Position numbers and translations under genes: made by a program
In this document: piece after piece, positions 7,401 to 15,743 of the stretch
Position numbering within the stretch: the stretch's first letter is position 1
How the letters are laid out: the number at the start of each line of letters is the position of its first letter
Assembly: GCF_029855045.1 (NCBI RefSeq)
Contig: NZ_CP123228.1
Location: 6,448,001 to 6,512,000 of the forward strand
Origin: Piscinibacter sp. XHJ-5
GTDB taxonomy: Bacteria > Pseudomonadota > Gammaproteobacteria > Burkholderiales > Burkholderiaceae_C
Length of the DNA stretch: 64,000 nucleotides
Reading direction: 5' to 3'
Notes under the pieces: model-generated
The model's input: only the letters and a program-made list of their open reading frames with translations
What the model was told of the DNA's origin: nothing
The model's database searches: none

Positions 7401-9979
7401 TTGCCACTGTCGAGCGTGAACTCGTCATCTTCTCCGACGTGGCGCTCTGGGTCGAGCAGGCTCTCTACTGCCTCACCCACGGAATCGAGCTGGCCAGGCG
7501 GGGCGAAGAGATGCACGGCATATCGCAAAGTCGAAGGCGATCGGTGCTCCCTGCGCAGCGCTTCGACGCCGCGAAGCACATCGGCAACGAGTTCTCCGTT
7601 GCCGGGGTTGAATACATTTAGGCGCAGCTGGTCGACGTACGGGTGCTGCACGACAAACTCGAATAGCCGGCCCGAAATGTCGTCAGGATTGACCGTAGTG
7701 ACAGCGACGGAGCGAGCCCGGACGCCCATGCTGGCCAAGGCCCGGTCTCTTGCAGCCGTGGCGTCGACGTGCCGCCCGTCCTGATCACGGTCCGGAAGAT
7801 ACAGCCCCCAGAAAGGGGTAATTGGAAGCGCTTCGGTATATGCGCGCGCGCGCCGATCGAACAGCGCCATCGGTAGATTCATGGGGAGCAACTCGTCTCG
7901 AAGTTGCTCAATGAATCGGCGCCAATCAGGAGCCTGATGCGTTCGGCGGTCCCACGCTTCAATCGCGTTTGCGCATTCTGCGGTGTGCCGAAGGTGCCAC
8001 AACATGCGCAGGGGATGTGTCGGCGACAGAAGGATGCCCCGACCCGGGTCGCCCGGTTGGCTACGCCAACGCAGCTCCACTGCATCGAGCCACGCGATAC
8101 CGCGGAGGAGCGCAGTTCGCTGGGTGGCTTCGAGTTCCATCGCCTCCCGCACCAAGTCGGCGAACGCTTGCGCGTAAGCGGTGATCGCGTCAGCGTGGGC
8201 TGCAAGATCCACCACTTCGACGGTCCCGAGGCGAGCCGCCCGCTCCTCGGGCATCGCCCCTGGCGGAAGGTGTTGCTCCCGGATGCGGCGGAACACTTCC
8301 TCACGTGCCAATAGGAAGGCTTCGGCGCAAGGGATCCCGGCGAAGTCTGCTGGCTCTTTAAGTACTAGTTCCACGTCCCCAGGCGTCCGCGCCATACCGA
8401 GTGCCATCGAGTAGACACCGAGCGCGCGCGGGTTGTTGAGAAGGGCAACCTCAACCTTGCGCAGCAGACCGGGTACGACGACGGCGAAGCCGTGGAAGCC
8501 GTCGGTCTCAAGGTCAAAACGCAAATCCCCCTTGACTGAAGCACCGACAGGTTGGTTCCACGATCCGGTGAGACCACTGCGGGATGGAACTTGTTCGCGC
8601 GTCTGACCGTCGAGCGCTTTCAACGCTCCACGCAACCATACCGCGAGGAGCGATGGCGCAAAGGTCGCACGTACGTCCGGGTCATCGATGACCACCTCTT
8701 CACGTACTACCAGGAAGGGCTCGGACTCGTTCTCGGCGCGCGAAGTCTCATCCTTAGGCTCAATGCGTCGGGGCGTGGTGAGCAGCGCGCCTTCGGCGTC
8801 ATAGGCATCAACCCGGAGGAAGTAGGTGCCTTCATCCAGGCTCTCCAGATCTTTAACTTTTATTGACCGACGTACCTTCGCAAGGCGTCCGCCCGCTGGC
8901 TTGGGGTAACTATTGCTTTCCCAGGCGACGGTTGCTCCTTCCCCGCCTATGGCGAGAAGCTGGATGCGCCAGTGCTTCCATGCGGGCGCCTGCGCCGGCG
9001 CCGGGACGGAACGAAATACCAGCTTGAGCGGGTCGCGGCCGGTGACGTTCAGTACGGGCATTTGGTCAGCCCCCGCAACGTCGTCTGCGAGTTGACGCGG
9101 CAGGTTGAGCGGGTCGAGCACGATGCGCAATTCGCTATCGTCTTCGGCGTCCGCGAACTCCCAGCGATCGAAGGACAGATTGCCGCCCAGCGCATCACAT
9201 GCGACTACTCGTCCCCACACGCGGGGCTCCTCCGTATGCCGAACACGGAAGAAGTGAAACAGCGGCTGCTGTAGGGTCTCAGGCTTCAAACCGATCGATC
9301 GGAGACGCTTCTGAAGCGGTTGATTCACGTCGGACAGCTTGTCGCATTTCTGCCGATTGCGGCTGATCCAATTTAGCGTAGTGGCCGTGCCGCGAGTGAA
9401 GAGGGAAAAATCTGGTACGAGGCCGAACAAGTAGATAGCCCCACCCGCTGCCTCCCGCGTGGCGCCGTTCTTAATGACTGTGAGAAGGTAGTCCACCTGC
9501 TCATCGGCGTTCCGAATTTGACGGACCTCAGCCAGGTGCTTCAGCACCTCGCGCACTTCTCCGCGAAGTGGCTCATCCAGCCGCCCCAGCAAAACGTCGG
9601 AGAGGCTCTGCGCCATCGACGCCAGCGACAGCTCAGTGAACGTTGCGATGTCAAGCGAGTCTTCAGACGCCGTGCGGGGTCCCGGCGGAAAGAACACGAG
9701 GACCGGGGCCTCGGCATGATCACGGAGCCGGATGATCGTGGCTGCGGTCGCCTCGTGCGCCTTACTCGGCTGTTCGTTGAGTACGCGCACGATCCATCGG
9801 TGGTCAACGAGTGCTACTGCCAGCCGCTCCATCACGGGCTCTGGCAGCGTAGTTACTCGGAGGCGGTGACCGGGACCTGCTGCCTCCAGCACCTCGCGTA
9901 GCTTGGGTGCTAGCTGTTCCGACAACGCATCGTACTGGTCCTCTGCAGAGGCAGGAACGAGAGGAAGGCGCTCTGTCAC
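4475..9979 (-). CDS. Giant HerA/FtsK-like ATPase with embedded nuclease-like motif (MAD8/DptH-like)
   Basis: This 1834-residue protein is the last firm gene of the five-gene defence operon. The C-terminal ~400 residues form a HerA/FtsK-type ATPase: Walker A GVQGFGKSYTMG near residue 1473 and Walker B KLVVFDEAHKYI near 1703, followed by ATSVIIASQDP like a HerA sensor region. In the middle, near residues 1144-1163, RRADLLLVGFPG leads into RMDVIEVKLRDE, a D...E-x-K pattern typical of PD-(D/E)XK nucleases. An Ala/Thr/Ser/Pro-rich linker of roughly 90 residues separates the two modules. The layout resembles DptH/DndH and, as I recall, MAD8 of the methylation-associated defence system. It starts with GTG overlapping the upstream stop (GTGA). 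With no HsdR in the cluster, this is a plausible effector or translocase. Confidence 0.8.
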   Translation of the reverse strand: MTERLPLVPASAEDQYDALSEQLAPKLREVLEAAGPGHRLRVTTLPEPVMERLAVALVDHRWIVRVLNEQPSKAHEATAATIIRLRDHAEAPVLVFFPPGPRTASEDSLDIATFTELSLASMAQSLSDVLLGRLDEPLRGEVREVLKHLAEVRQIRNADEQVDYLLTVIKNGATREAAGGAIYLFGLVPDFSLFTRGTATTLNWISRNRQKCDKLSDVNQPLQKRLRSIGLKPETLQQPLFHFFRVRHTEEPRVWGRVVACDALGGNLSFDRWEFADAEDDSELRIVLDPLNLPRQLADDVAGADQMPVLNVTGRDPLKLVFRSVPAPAQAPAWKHWRIQLLAIGGEGATVAWESNSYPKPAGGRLAKVRRSIKVKDLESLDEGTYFLRVDAYDAEGALLTTPRRIEPKDETSRAENESEPFLVVREEVVIDDPDVRATFAPSLLAVWLRGALKALDGQTREQVPSRSGLTGSWNQPVGASVKGDLRFDLETDGFHGFAVVVPGLLRKVEVALLNNPRALGVYSMALGMARTPGDVELVLKEPADFAGIPCAEAFLLAREEVFRRIREQHLPPGAMPEERAARLGTVEVVDLAAHADAITAYAQAFADLVREAMELEATQRTALLRGIAWLDAVELRWRSQPGDPGRGILLSPTHPLRMLWHLRHTAECANAIEAWDRRTHQAPDWRRFIEQLRDELLPMNLPMALFDRRARAYTEALPITPFWGLYLPDRDQDGRHVDATAARDRALASMGVRARSVAVTTVNPDDISGRLFEFVVQHPYVDQLRLNVFNPGNGELVADVLRGVEALRREHRSPSTLRYAVHLFAPPGQLDSVGEAVESLLDPERHVGEDDEFTLDSGNNLHPKLLVARNDVADFLSDHARFPAHLSILVEQFTALGRVGLLNQYRRGSFVGGLVQEPETVPLDSSDPLGQQTTGWSKGVRPATRTVAEPMENLIADVLVATHRLHAAVALGQAVGPQVGPVLALQLDAEARGLLRQVHEVSDRVITIDRHLGVDFFDTPSAGEEAGYLLDFAPEFLQEERQRIVLTTRNTQEIEGVLSPMLSGYGINLRPGDQVMVLDSLRSLSGRLALRLEGSSTRAKEVVGLLFARWLMEEIGALDNRIVLPLDAHRSWFMGPGPQRRADLLLVGFPGNGVVRMDVIEVKLRDELASSARGPLYRAMREQTDTTEERLRGLFDPELYVLPRADLALRAKELSGVLSFYIRRAVRYGLLPPPDGDAALAVAERLDEGYRLDVQRMGIVFERLGAGHHLDEDEPGFSVHRFGADKARRLFHAAMGRHNERSSVRGDLESSAPSRIERGILAMADAAGEERLLEALRANLSVPPARLARTPNLGVAMTGPASALAVVAQPSTSSPTSVTSAAVPGSAVTKSPTASLEAGVAPDSTVTPKLAEPHADRNDSNEGARVEVPPFVPDVLLGAMTLTPQYGVLGRSGSQSVAIDLNGCNTISLFGVQGFGKSYTMGVIAEMASMQNTGINVLPSPLATVIFHFHKSDAYEPEYVTAVAPNRKTSEVDRLLAEYGARPKGLEDVVLLAPESKVESRRRDYPGLAVEPIKFSSSELGAESWKFLLGAYGNESLYIRQLVAIMRRHRDGLTLDMFRQEIQQAGLTTAALRLAEDRLALAAPYVDDSRRLGALLRPGRTVIVDLRDEWIEKDEALGLFVVMLRIFAASRHNGREFNKLVVFDEAHKYISESDLISQVVETIREMRHQATSVIIASQDPLSVPRAIIELTSVLIMHRMTSPQWLKHLRSALAALEDVPDGAVTSLQPGEALVWAQRSTDKRFALRPQKVTIRPRFTQHGGGTKTAVDGATIR

Positions 9980-11583
9980 GACGCGGTTTCCTCAACCCGA
10001 AGTTCATAGCGGGGACGGATTGTCTGTGCGTTGTAGGCATCGGACAGGTCGTCATAGAAACCGATCTCCCTTAGCCGATCCTTCAATGCGCGAACGTTTT
10101 CTCGAAAGGCCCGATGCTCGTCAACGGAGACCGGCTTGCGACCAGCACTCGTCACACCGGGTGCGATCACAAATCCGTAACGTTGCTCCACCCAGATCAG
10201 GAAGTCCTCAATGAGAATGGGCTCAGTCTCGAACTGGCGGCCGGCCGGCGTGTCCTTCGCCCTTAGAACGGCCAGTTGCACCAACACTTCGAGGGTTCGA
10301 CCACCAAGGTGCCAGCGCCGGGGATTCACCTTTGATTTTCCTTGCACCAGAACCCCAAAAGGCGAGTTCTTCTGGAACAGTTTGTCGAGCATCTGTACGA
10401 GGTACTTGATGTGGTGAGCCTGCCGAACATGGGTGACCAGCTCGATGAGCGTGTCGAAGGAAGACAGGCCAGCATTGAGGATGGCGTCGATCTCCGGAGC
10501 CAGGGTCCCGTCCTCCTCATTCAGACTGCGAATCTGCTTGAGTGCCGCCTTGAAATCAGCCTCGAACTCCGGAGACGGAGTAGCCAGCAACGACGGCACC
10601 TCAAATGGGTCGTCCGTGATGTGCTCCTCCCGGGCATAACGGAGGAGCTGGTTCATCGCGAACACGGACTTGACCAAATCGCCGAGCTTCGCGTACTCCG
10701 ACGCGGCGTCTTCCTGCGCGAGCTGAGCCATGCGGCTCCGGTAGTCGCCCCCCATGTCGGTCGTAAAGGTGACCTGGTACGGGCATGCAGCAAATGGGTC
10801 CGCGTTGTTGCCATAGACAGGGCAGGATCGACATGTCGGATGGGAGCCGCAGTCGCGGATCCAACCTGCGAGCTGCCGCCCAATGCGTAGCGTGTACGTC
10901 CCTAGGTGCAACCCCAAGATCGCCCTCAGGTAGTCGATCATTACGGGTCGAGGAACGTCCTTGTAGGACAAGATTCGTTCGATGTCGTCGCAGAGAACAC
11001 GGGATTGGCCGCGGCACAACGGCGGATAGGGCGTGATCTTCTCCCCTGAGGGGTGTGTATCGCTCACACCTTCGACCAGCTTCAGGACGGTCAACGTTTC
11101 CAAATCGAGCCGCACGCCCGCCTGATACTGCCGACCTCGTTCCAGGTATGCCTTTAGCTCTCTGTGGGCGTTGCCCTCGCCATGTTCCAGCATGGCATAG
11201 AGCGCATCGGCAAAGTTGTAGTCCCGACAATACTTCGCCACCCGAATCTTGTGGGCATCCAAGTGGAGCGGTCGCAGCGAGGCGATGGCTTCGGTAGGTC
11301 TTCCCCGATTCACGAGGTCGAACACATCGGTCTCCAACCACTGCCTGGCGATTTCCTCGTTCTCAAGGAAGCCGGTGACGCCGGGCAAGCCCGCCAAGCG
11401 TTTGAAATGAACATCAACCTTTTCAAACTCTGCCTTCTGGCGACCAATGGTCGCAGGCCGCATCCCCCCAGTCTTGAGCCAGAGAAAGAGCACAACCAGC
11501 ACACGGTCGAGGTCTACGTTCTTTGGATCCGCGTAGAAGATTCGCGGGTTGCGAAACTCCTGGTCTTGTTTGCGGAGCTTCAT
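9976..11583 (-). CDS. MAD7-like defence-operon protein with a four-cysteine cluster
   Basis: This is a 535-residue soluble protein overlapping its neighbours by 4 bases on each side. I cannot assign a named domain. Near residues 239-262 it has C-x5-C-x2-C-x10-C (DCGSHPTCRSCP ... AACP), which could bind zinc or an iron-sulfur cluster. The rest is helical, and the C-terminus includes a WVEQRYGFVIAPG segment. Its position between the kinase and the HerA-like ATPase matches what I recall as MAD7 of MADS. By position it could also be compared with DptG of phosphorothioation-linked restriction. The role is probably structural or sensing within the complex, which is inference. Confidence 0.75.
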   Translation of the reverse strand: MKLRKQDQEFRNPRIFYADPKNVDLDRVLVVLFLWLKTGGMRPATIGRQKAEFEKVDVHFKRLAGLPGVTGFLENEEIARQWLETDVFDLVNRGRPTEAIASLRPLHLDAHKIRVAKYCRDYNFADALYAMLEHGEGNAHRELKAYLERGRQYQAGVRLDLETLTVLKLVEGVSDTHPSGEKITPYPPLCRGQSRVLCDDIERILSYKDVPRPVMIDYLRAILGLHLGTYTLRIGRQLAGWIRDCGSHPTCRSCPVYGNNADPFAACPYQVTFTTDMGGDYRSRMAQLAQEDAASEYAKLGDLVKSVFAMNQLLRYAREEHITDDPFEVPSLLATPSPEFEADFKAALKQIRSLNEEDGTLAPEIDAILNAGLSSFDTLIELVTHVRQAHHIKYLVQMLDKLFQKNSPFGVLVQGKSKVNPRRWHLGGRTLEVLVQLAVLRAKDTPAGRQFETEPILIEDFLIWVEQRYGFVIAPGVTSAGRKPVSVDEHRAFRENVRALKDRLREIGFYDDLSDAYNAQTIRPRYELRVEETAS

Positions 11584-14500
11584 GCACCCTCCGAAGGCCC
11601 AACGGCCTCTATGCCTTGACGCGCCAACACCAACCGTATCCCCTCTGGACGGCTCTCCGCCGAAACCTCGAAGAACTGCTCGTCGTCAGCGGAAAGAAGC
11701 ACGCGGTCGAACGTGGTTGTAATGAGTTCATTGCGGAATATGAGGAGGCTGACGAACAACCCTTGAAGGTCGGCTGCGGTAGGCCTATAGCCATGACGAA
11801 TCAGTTCCATCATCTCCAATAAGTCGAGCGATATGCGCAGGCGGGCTGGACCTTCCGTCGAAACCAACTCGACAGCGTCGGGCGAGAACTCCAAGAAGTC
11901 CCCGTGGGCGGGACGGGAAACCTCAATTCGAAACCGATCCTTTGGGAACAAGCGGTATGAGCGAATCGAGGCAGTGGCGACTCGTGAGACCCGCAATGCA
12001 AGGTAGTTGCGTCGCAGCAGCGGGTTTCGAACACCTTCGGCGACACTCACGGCCTCAACGACGCGGTCGCGGAGATCGTTGCACGCCGTGGCACGCTCGC
12101 CATCGGTGGTGGCCACGATCACGGCCTCTAGCAATCCCACGGAGGTATAGGGCAGCATATCGCGCCATCCGTTGTCGCGCCGCTCGTAGTAGGCCCAACG
12201 ACGAAGCACGGCCGCGAGCTGGCGCCTTGCCTCGACCACGGTGGGGAAAGGCACATCATCGCTGGGGCGTGGAACTTCGGCGGCATACCGCCTGAGCTGG
12301 GCTGCTGCGACTTCGGACCGGCCATCGAAGGTCATCCAAGGCACGGCGCCATCTACGTTGTGGTCAAGCTGCCGGTCGAGCATCGGGTGATTTACCCGAC
12401 CCACGTCTGCTTCGCGGAGTCGCCGCACAAGGCGGTCAACCGCGCGGTCGGGCCCTGGCGTGAGGACAGGTAGTCGCGCGGCAGTATTCGGATCAGCGAA
12501 AGCCTCGGTGTAGTAGAGGGCGACCAAAGGCGCAGAACCGTGTAGGTCTGCGTTGTGGAGCAACGCCTTCACATCGGCGCACCCGTGGTCCCGCAGAAGA
12601 AGCCAAGAGAGCGCAGAGCGCAGATCGCGCATGGTCACATGGGCCCGGCGCCGCAGATGTACCACCTCGAACAGCCGCCGCACGCGTTCTCTCACAGCTG
12701 ACCCGGAGTTCGGGTCCCGAAGCGTGTTCGCGTTATGGAGGAGCGGACACGATGCCCGAATCGAACATCCCTCGCATGGAGCCCACAGCTCAGGTTGCAG
12801 AAGCTGCATGAGCTGCTGCTCGACGAGGGAGGTAATACCGCCGGCGGTCACCGCGCGCAGGTTCAGGTTGACCAGCAGCGCACCCTCGGCCGGCGAACCT
12901 CCGGCAAGGGACGCGTTCACGAAGCGACGGAGCCCACCATAGGCGCTAGCGCGAGGACCGTGTGCAAGGAAGTCCAGTAACCGGCCCTCGTTGATTGCGA
13001 TGAGACGCACTGCCGGCCCAGCGAGTCCAGCCATCTCCTCACCCTCGAAGGGCTTGAGGAATGCGTCGAGGACGGCATCGTTGGAGCGATCTTCCTCATC
13101 CTGCGAGCCGTCGTAGTTTGTCTCGTAACTCCGGTCTTCCCAGGTCCAGCTGGAGCCATTCTTGCTGGGTAGTCGCGTGACCAGTGCGCCGTTCTGGCTG
13201 AACAAAGCTTCGACCTGCTGGAGGAATGCGGTCTTGCCGTCACCTGCGTTGCCTGTGACGATCACAAGGCGATGGCAGCCTGTAGTGATGGTTGGAGCCA
13301 GCTTCTCGTCGAGGCCCGTGCGGACGTAAGTGAGCCGGGCGATCTCATCCAGGCCGCGGGTCCCGCTGTTCGTGCGCCGCGCCTGGCTGTAAAGCGTGAG
13401 CATCCGCGTGACATACGGGTTGTAGTCCTTTCGTCCGACCTCTTCGGGTTCGAGTCGGATGCCGGGGAACGTGTCGGTAGATAGGGCGGGTCGCTTGGCC
13501 GGGGCAAGCATCGACTGCACAGCAACCAGTGCGGTGCGCATCTCGGACGCGGATTGGAAGCGGCGTGCGGCGTACGGTTGTACTGCCTTCAGCAAGAACT
13601 CTGCAAGATCGCTTGAGAGATGCACTTTCACTGCGATCTGGCGGGGGTCATACGGTGTGCCACCTTCGGGCCGGTCTTGGGGAAACGGATGCCGGTGCAC
13701 GACCAATTCGTAGAGGACTATGCCGAGGGAGAACAGGTCGGCGTGCGCACCCCAACCAACGGTCGTCACGTCAGGTGCCCAATACCGGCGAGTGCCGGCC
13801 TTGCCTTTGGCTTCGCTTGCCATCGCCGCGATATTGAAGTCGATCAACTTGGGCCTGTGCGAGGGAAGCTCCAGCATCACGTTCGGTGGCTTGATATCGC
13901 GGTGGTAGACCCCGTTGCCATGCAGTGCCTCCAAGGCATCAAGCAGTTGGACGCCGATGGCCTTGATGTCGGACCACGCCAACCGGCGCTCGCCTGCGCA
14001 GTACGGCTCAAGCGTTTCACCTTTCACGAACTCCGACACGATGTAGGGATAGTCGAGCGGCGGGCTGAGTCGAGCCATCCACACGATTCGGACGATGTTC
14101 GGGTGGGTCGGCAGGAGAGGCTGAACGCGAGTGAACTCGTGCACCGCCAGATCGGCGTTCTCGGTGTCCACCAGCACCTTCAGTGCATAGGTGCGTTGGT
14201 GATCCAGATTGAACACCCGGTAAACCTTCGCGAAAGTGCCTTTGCCGATCTCCTCATCAAGGCGCCATACCCCATCAAGGACCACACCGACCTCAAGCTT
14301 CGCGGGGCCTGGCGCGGATGGTTGCGACGGTTCTTTGCGGCCGAGACCCGTGGTCATGCCGAGTACGCTGCGCAGGCGAGCAAGCGAGTCAGTAGCGGTA
14401 GGCCGGGATCTGAAGTCGTCGGTTCTAAGCAAATCGAGTACAAGCTCGTCGATGCTTGTCTCCACGCCTGCACGTACTTCAGAGGGAAGCTTTGGTGGGC

Positions 14501-15743
14501 AACCACCTGCAGCACGCGCCGCATCTGGGCCATCGAAGGGCAGTTCGTCGGTGAGGAGCTGGTAGAGCAAGACGCCGAACGAGTACATGTCCGAAGTCGT
14601 GTCGAAATCGTAGTTCGACGCATCGGCCAGTTCGGGCGGTAGATAGGCCCTGTTGGTCCGTCCCTGGGTGTCGGGGAAGACAGTGCGTCCCGACTCCATA
14701 TAGGCTCGATCGAAGTCGGTGAGGCGCGGCTTGCGGTCGAAACCTACTAGGACCGTGCCCGGGCACACGTTGCGATGGACGATGCCAGCGGCGTGGACGA
14801 CTTCGAGGGCGGCGGCGACACCCTCCGCGATTTCCAACCGCTCACGGACAGTAAGCTGGTCCCGCTCCGTGTTGGTCAGAAAGCCGTGCAGCGATCCATA
14901 TTCGGACCAGTCGGTGACTTCGAAAAATTCGTTGTCCTCGTCGATATAGTCGAACTGAAGCACGGGAAGCAGGTTTGGATGCCGACCAATTCGCGCGACA
15001 GCCTCGGTCGGGCGCCGCACTACCGCTTTGCGCTGCTCCACTTCCTCATGGCTACCGTACGGAATCTTCCACGTGCGAACACGATAACGCGAAGGATCAC
15101 CCTCAACGTACGCGCGACGAGCGACATACATCGCCTCGTCTGGTCCGACCTGGAGAGTCTCAACGATCTCGTAGCTGCCGACACGCCGCCGGTTCTGCCG
15201 TTGACGCGCTGCCCATTTTCCTTGGAGCGCGTTCTCCATCGAGGGGAACAGCGGTGTCAGGTCTTCACCAGCTCGGTGCGAGGGCACATTGCGCGCATCT
15301 TGCAGCCAGACCGCTAAGTCGCCGAGGTTAACAAGCGAACCCTTCCACGAACCGCCCACATGTAAGGCCGTGCCGTCTGGGACAACGAGCACCGGTGCTA
15401 CGTGGGCATGACTCGCGAGTGCGCCCAGTTCGGTCTTGAGGACCTTGCACTTGTGGTTCACAGTCCACATCGGACAACGCTTCGGAGTGTGGTTGAGCAG
15501 CCACTCCTGGTCGTCGCCCGAGAGTCGCCCGTACCATTCCTTTGCCTCAATCACGAACAAGGCGTGTGCCGCAAGGAGCACGATGTCGTACTCCAAGGCG
15601 TCTTGGCCGCGCTGCTTCAGCTGGAAGTTCGGAGCCAGCCCCCAGGTGCGTGGCAGTGCTTTGCGCAGTACCTCAAGAACGTCGCGCTCGAAGGGTCCAA
15701 CGGGGCCATCGCCGCCAGAGGGCGTGTAAATTATTCGAGCCAT
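11580..15743 (-). CDS. NERD domain - pseudokinase - Ser/Thr kinase - P-loop NTPase fusion (MAD6-like)
   Basis: This 1387-residue protein has four recognisable parts. Residues ~15-130 are a NERD nuclease-related domain with D53, E66 and K68 (EYDIVLL ... FVIEAKEW). Residues ~190-460 are a first kinase fold whose catalytic loop reads HRNVCPGTV and whose DFG reads DFD, so it lacks the catalytic Asp and is probably a pseudokinase. Residues ~495-760 are a second kinase with GKGTFAKV, YALKV, HRDIKPPNV and DFN. Near residue 833 a Walker A, GNAGDGKT, starts a C-terminal P-loop NTPase of ~550 residues, perhaps STAND-like. It contains a Cys cluster CEGCSIRASCP. The start overlaps the specificity gene by 13 bases. 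The protein likely senses or transmits the infection signal by phosphorylation; that role is inferred from the protein-kinase component of MADS. Confidence 0.85.
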   Translation of the reverse strand: MARIIYTPSGGDGPVGPFERDVLEVLRKALPRTWGLAPNFQLKQRGQDALEYDIVLLAAHALFVIEAKEWYGRLSGDDQEWLLNHTPKRCPMWTVNHKCKVLKTELGALASHAHVAPVLVVPDGTALHVGGSWKGSLVNLGDLAVWLQDARNVPSHRAGEDLTPLFPSMENALQGKWAARQRQNRRRVGSYEIVETLQVGPDEAMYVARRAYVEGDPSRYRVRTWKIPYGSHEEVEQRKAVVRRPTEAVARIGRHPNLLPVLQFDYIDEDNEFFEVTDWSEYGSLHGFLTNTERDQLTVRERLEIAEGVAAALEVVHAAGIVHRNVCPGTVLVGFDRKPRLTDFDRAYMESGRTVFPDTQGRTNRAYLPPELADASNYDFDTTSDMYSFGVLLYQLLTDELPFDGPDAARAAGGCPPKLPSEVRAGVETSIDELVLDLLRTDDFRSRPTATDSLARLRSVLGMTTGLGRKEPSQPSAPGPAKLEVGVVLDGVWRLDEEIGKGTFAKVYRVFNLDHQRTYALKVLVDTENADLAVHEFTRVQPLLPTHPNIVRIVWMARLSPPLDYPYIVSEFVKGETLEPYCAGERRLAWSDIKAIGVQLLDALEALHGNGVYHRDIKPPNVMLELPSHRPKLIDFNIAAMASEAKGKAGTRRYWAPDVTTVGWGAHADLFSLGIVLYELVVHRHPFPQDRPEGGTPYDPRQIAVKVHLSSDLAEFLLKAVQPYAARRFQSASEMRTALVAVQSMLAPAKRPALSTDTFPGIRLEPEEVGRKDYNPYVTRMLTLYSQARRTNSGTRGLDEIARLTYVRTGLDEKLAPTITTGCHRLVIVTGNAGDGKTAFLQQVEALFSQNGALVTRLPSKNGSSWTWEDRSYETNYDGSQDEEDRSNDAVLDAFLKPFEGEEMAGLAGPAVRLIAINEGRLLDFLAHGPRASAYGGLRRFVNASLAGGSPAEGALLVNLNLRAVTAGGITSLVEQQLMQLLQPELWAPCEGCSIRASCPLLHNANTLRDPNSGSAVRERVRRLFEVVHLRRRAHVTMRDLRSALSWLLLRDHGCADVKALLHNADLHGSAPLVALYYTEAFADPNTAARLPVLTPGPDRAVDRLVRRLREADVGRVNHPMLDRQLDHNVDGAVPWMTFDGRSEVAAAQLRRYAAEVPRPSDDVPFPTVVEARRQLAAVLRRWAYYERRDNGWRDMLPYTSVGLLEAVIVATTDGERATACNDLRDRVVEAVSVAEGVRNPLLRRNYLALRVSRVATASIRSYRLFPKDRFRIEVSRPAHGDFLEFSPDAVELVSTEGPARLRISLDLLEMMELIRHGYRPTAADLQGLFVSLLIFRNELITTTFDRVLLSADDEQFFEVSAESRPEGIRLVLARQGIEAVGPSEGA

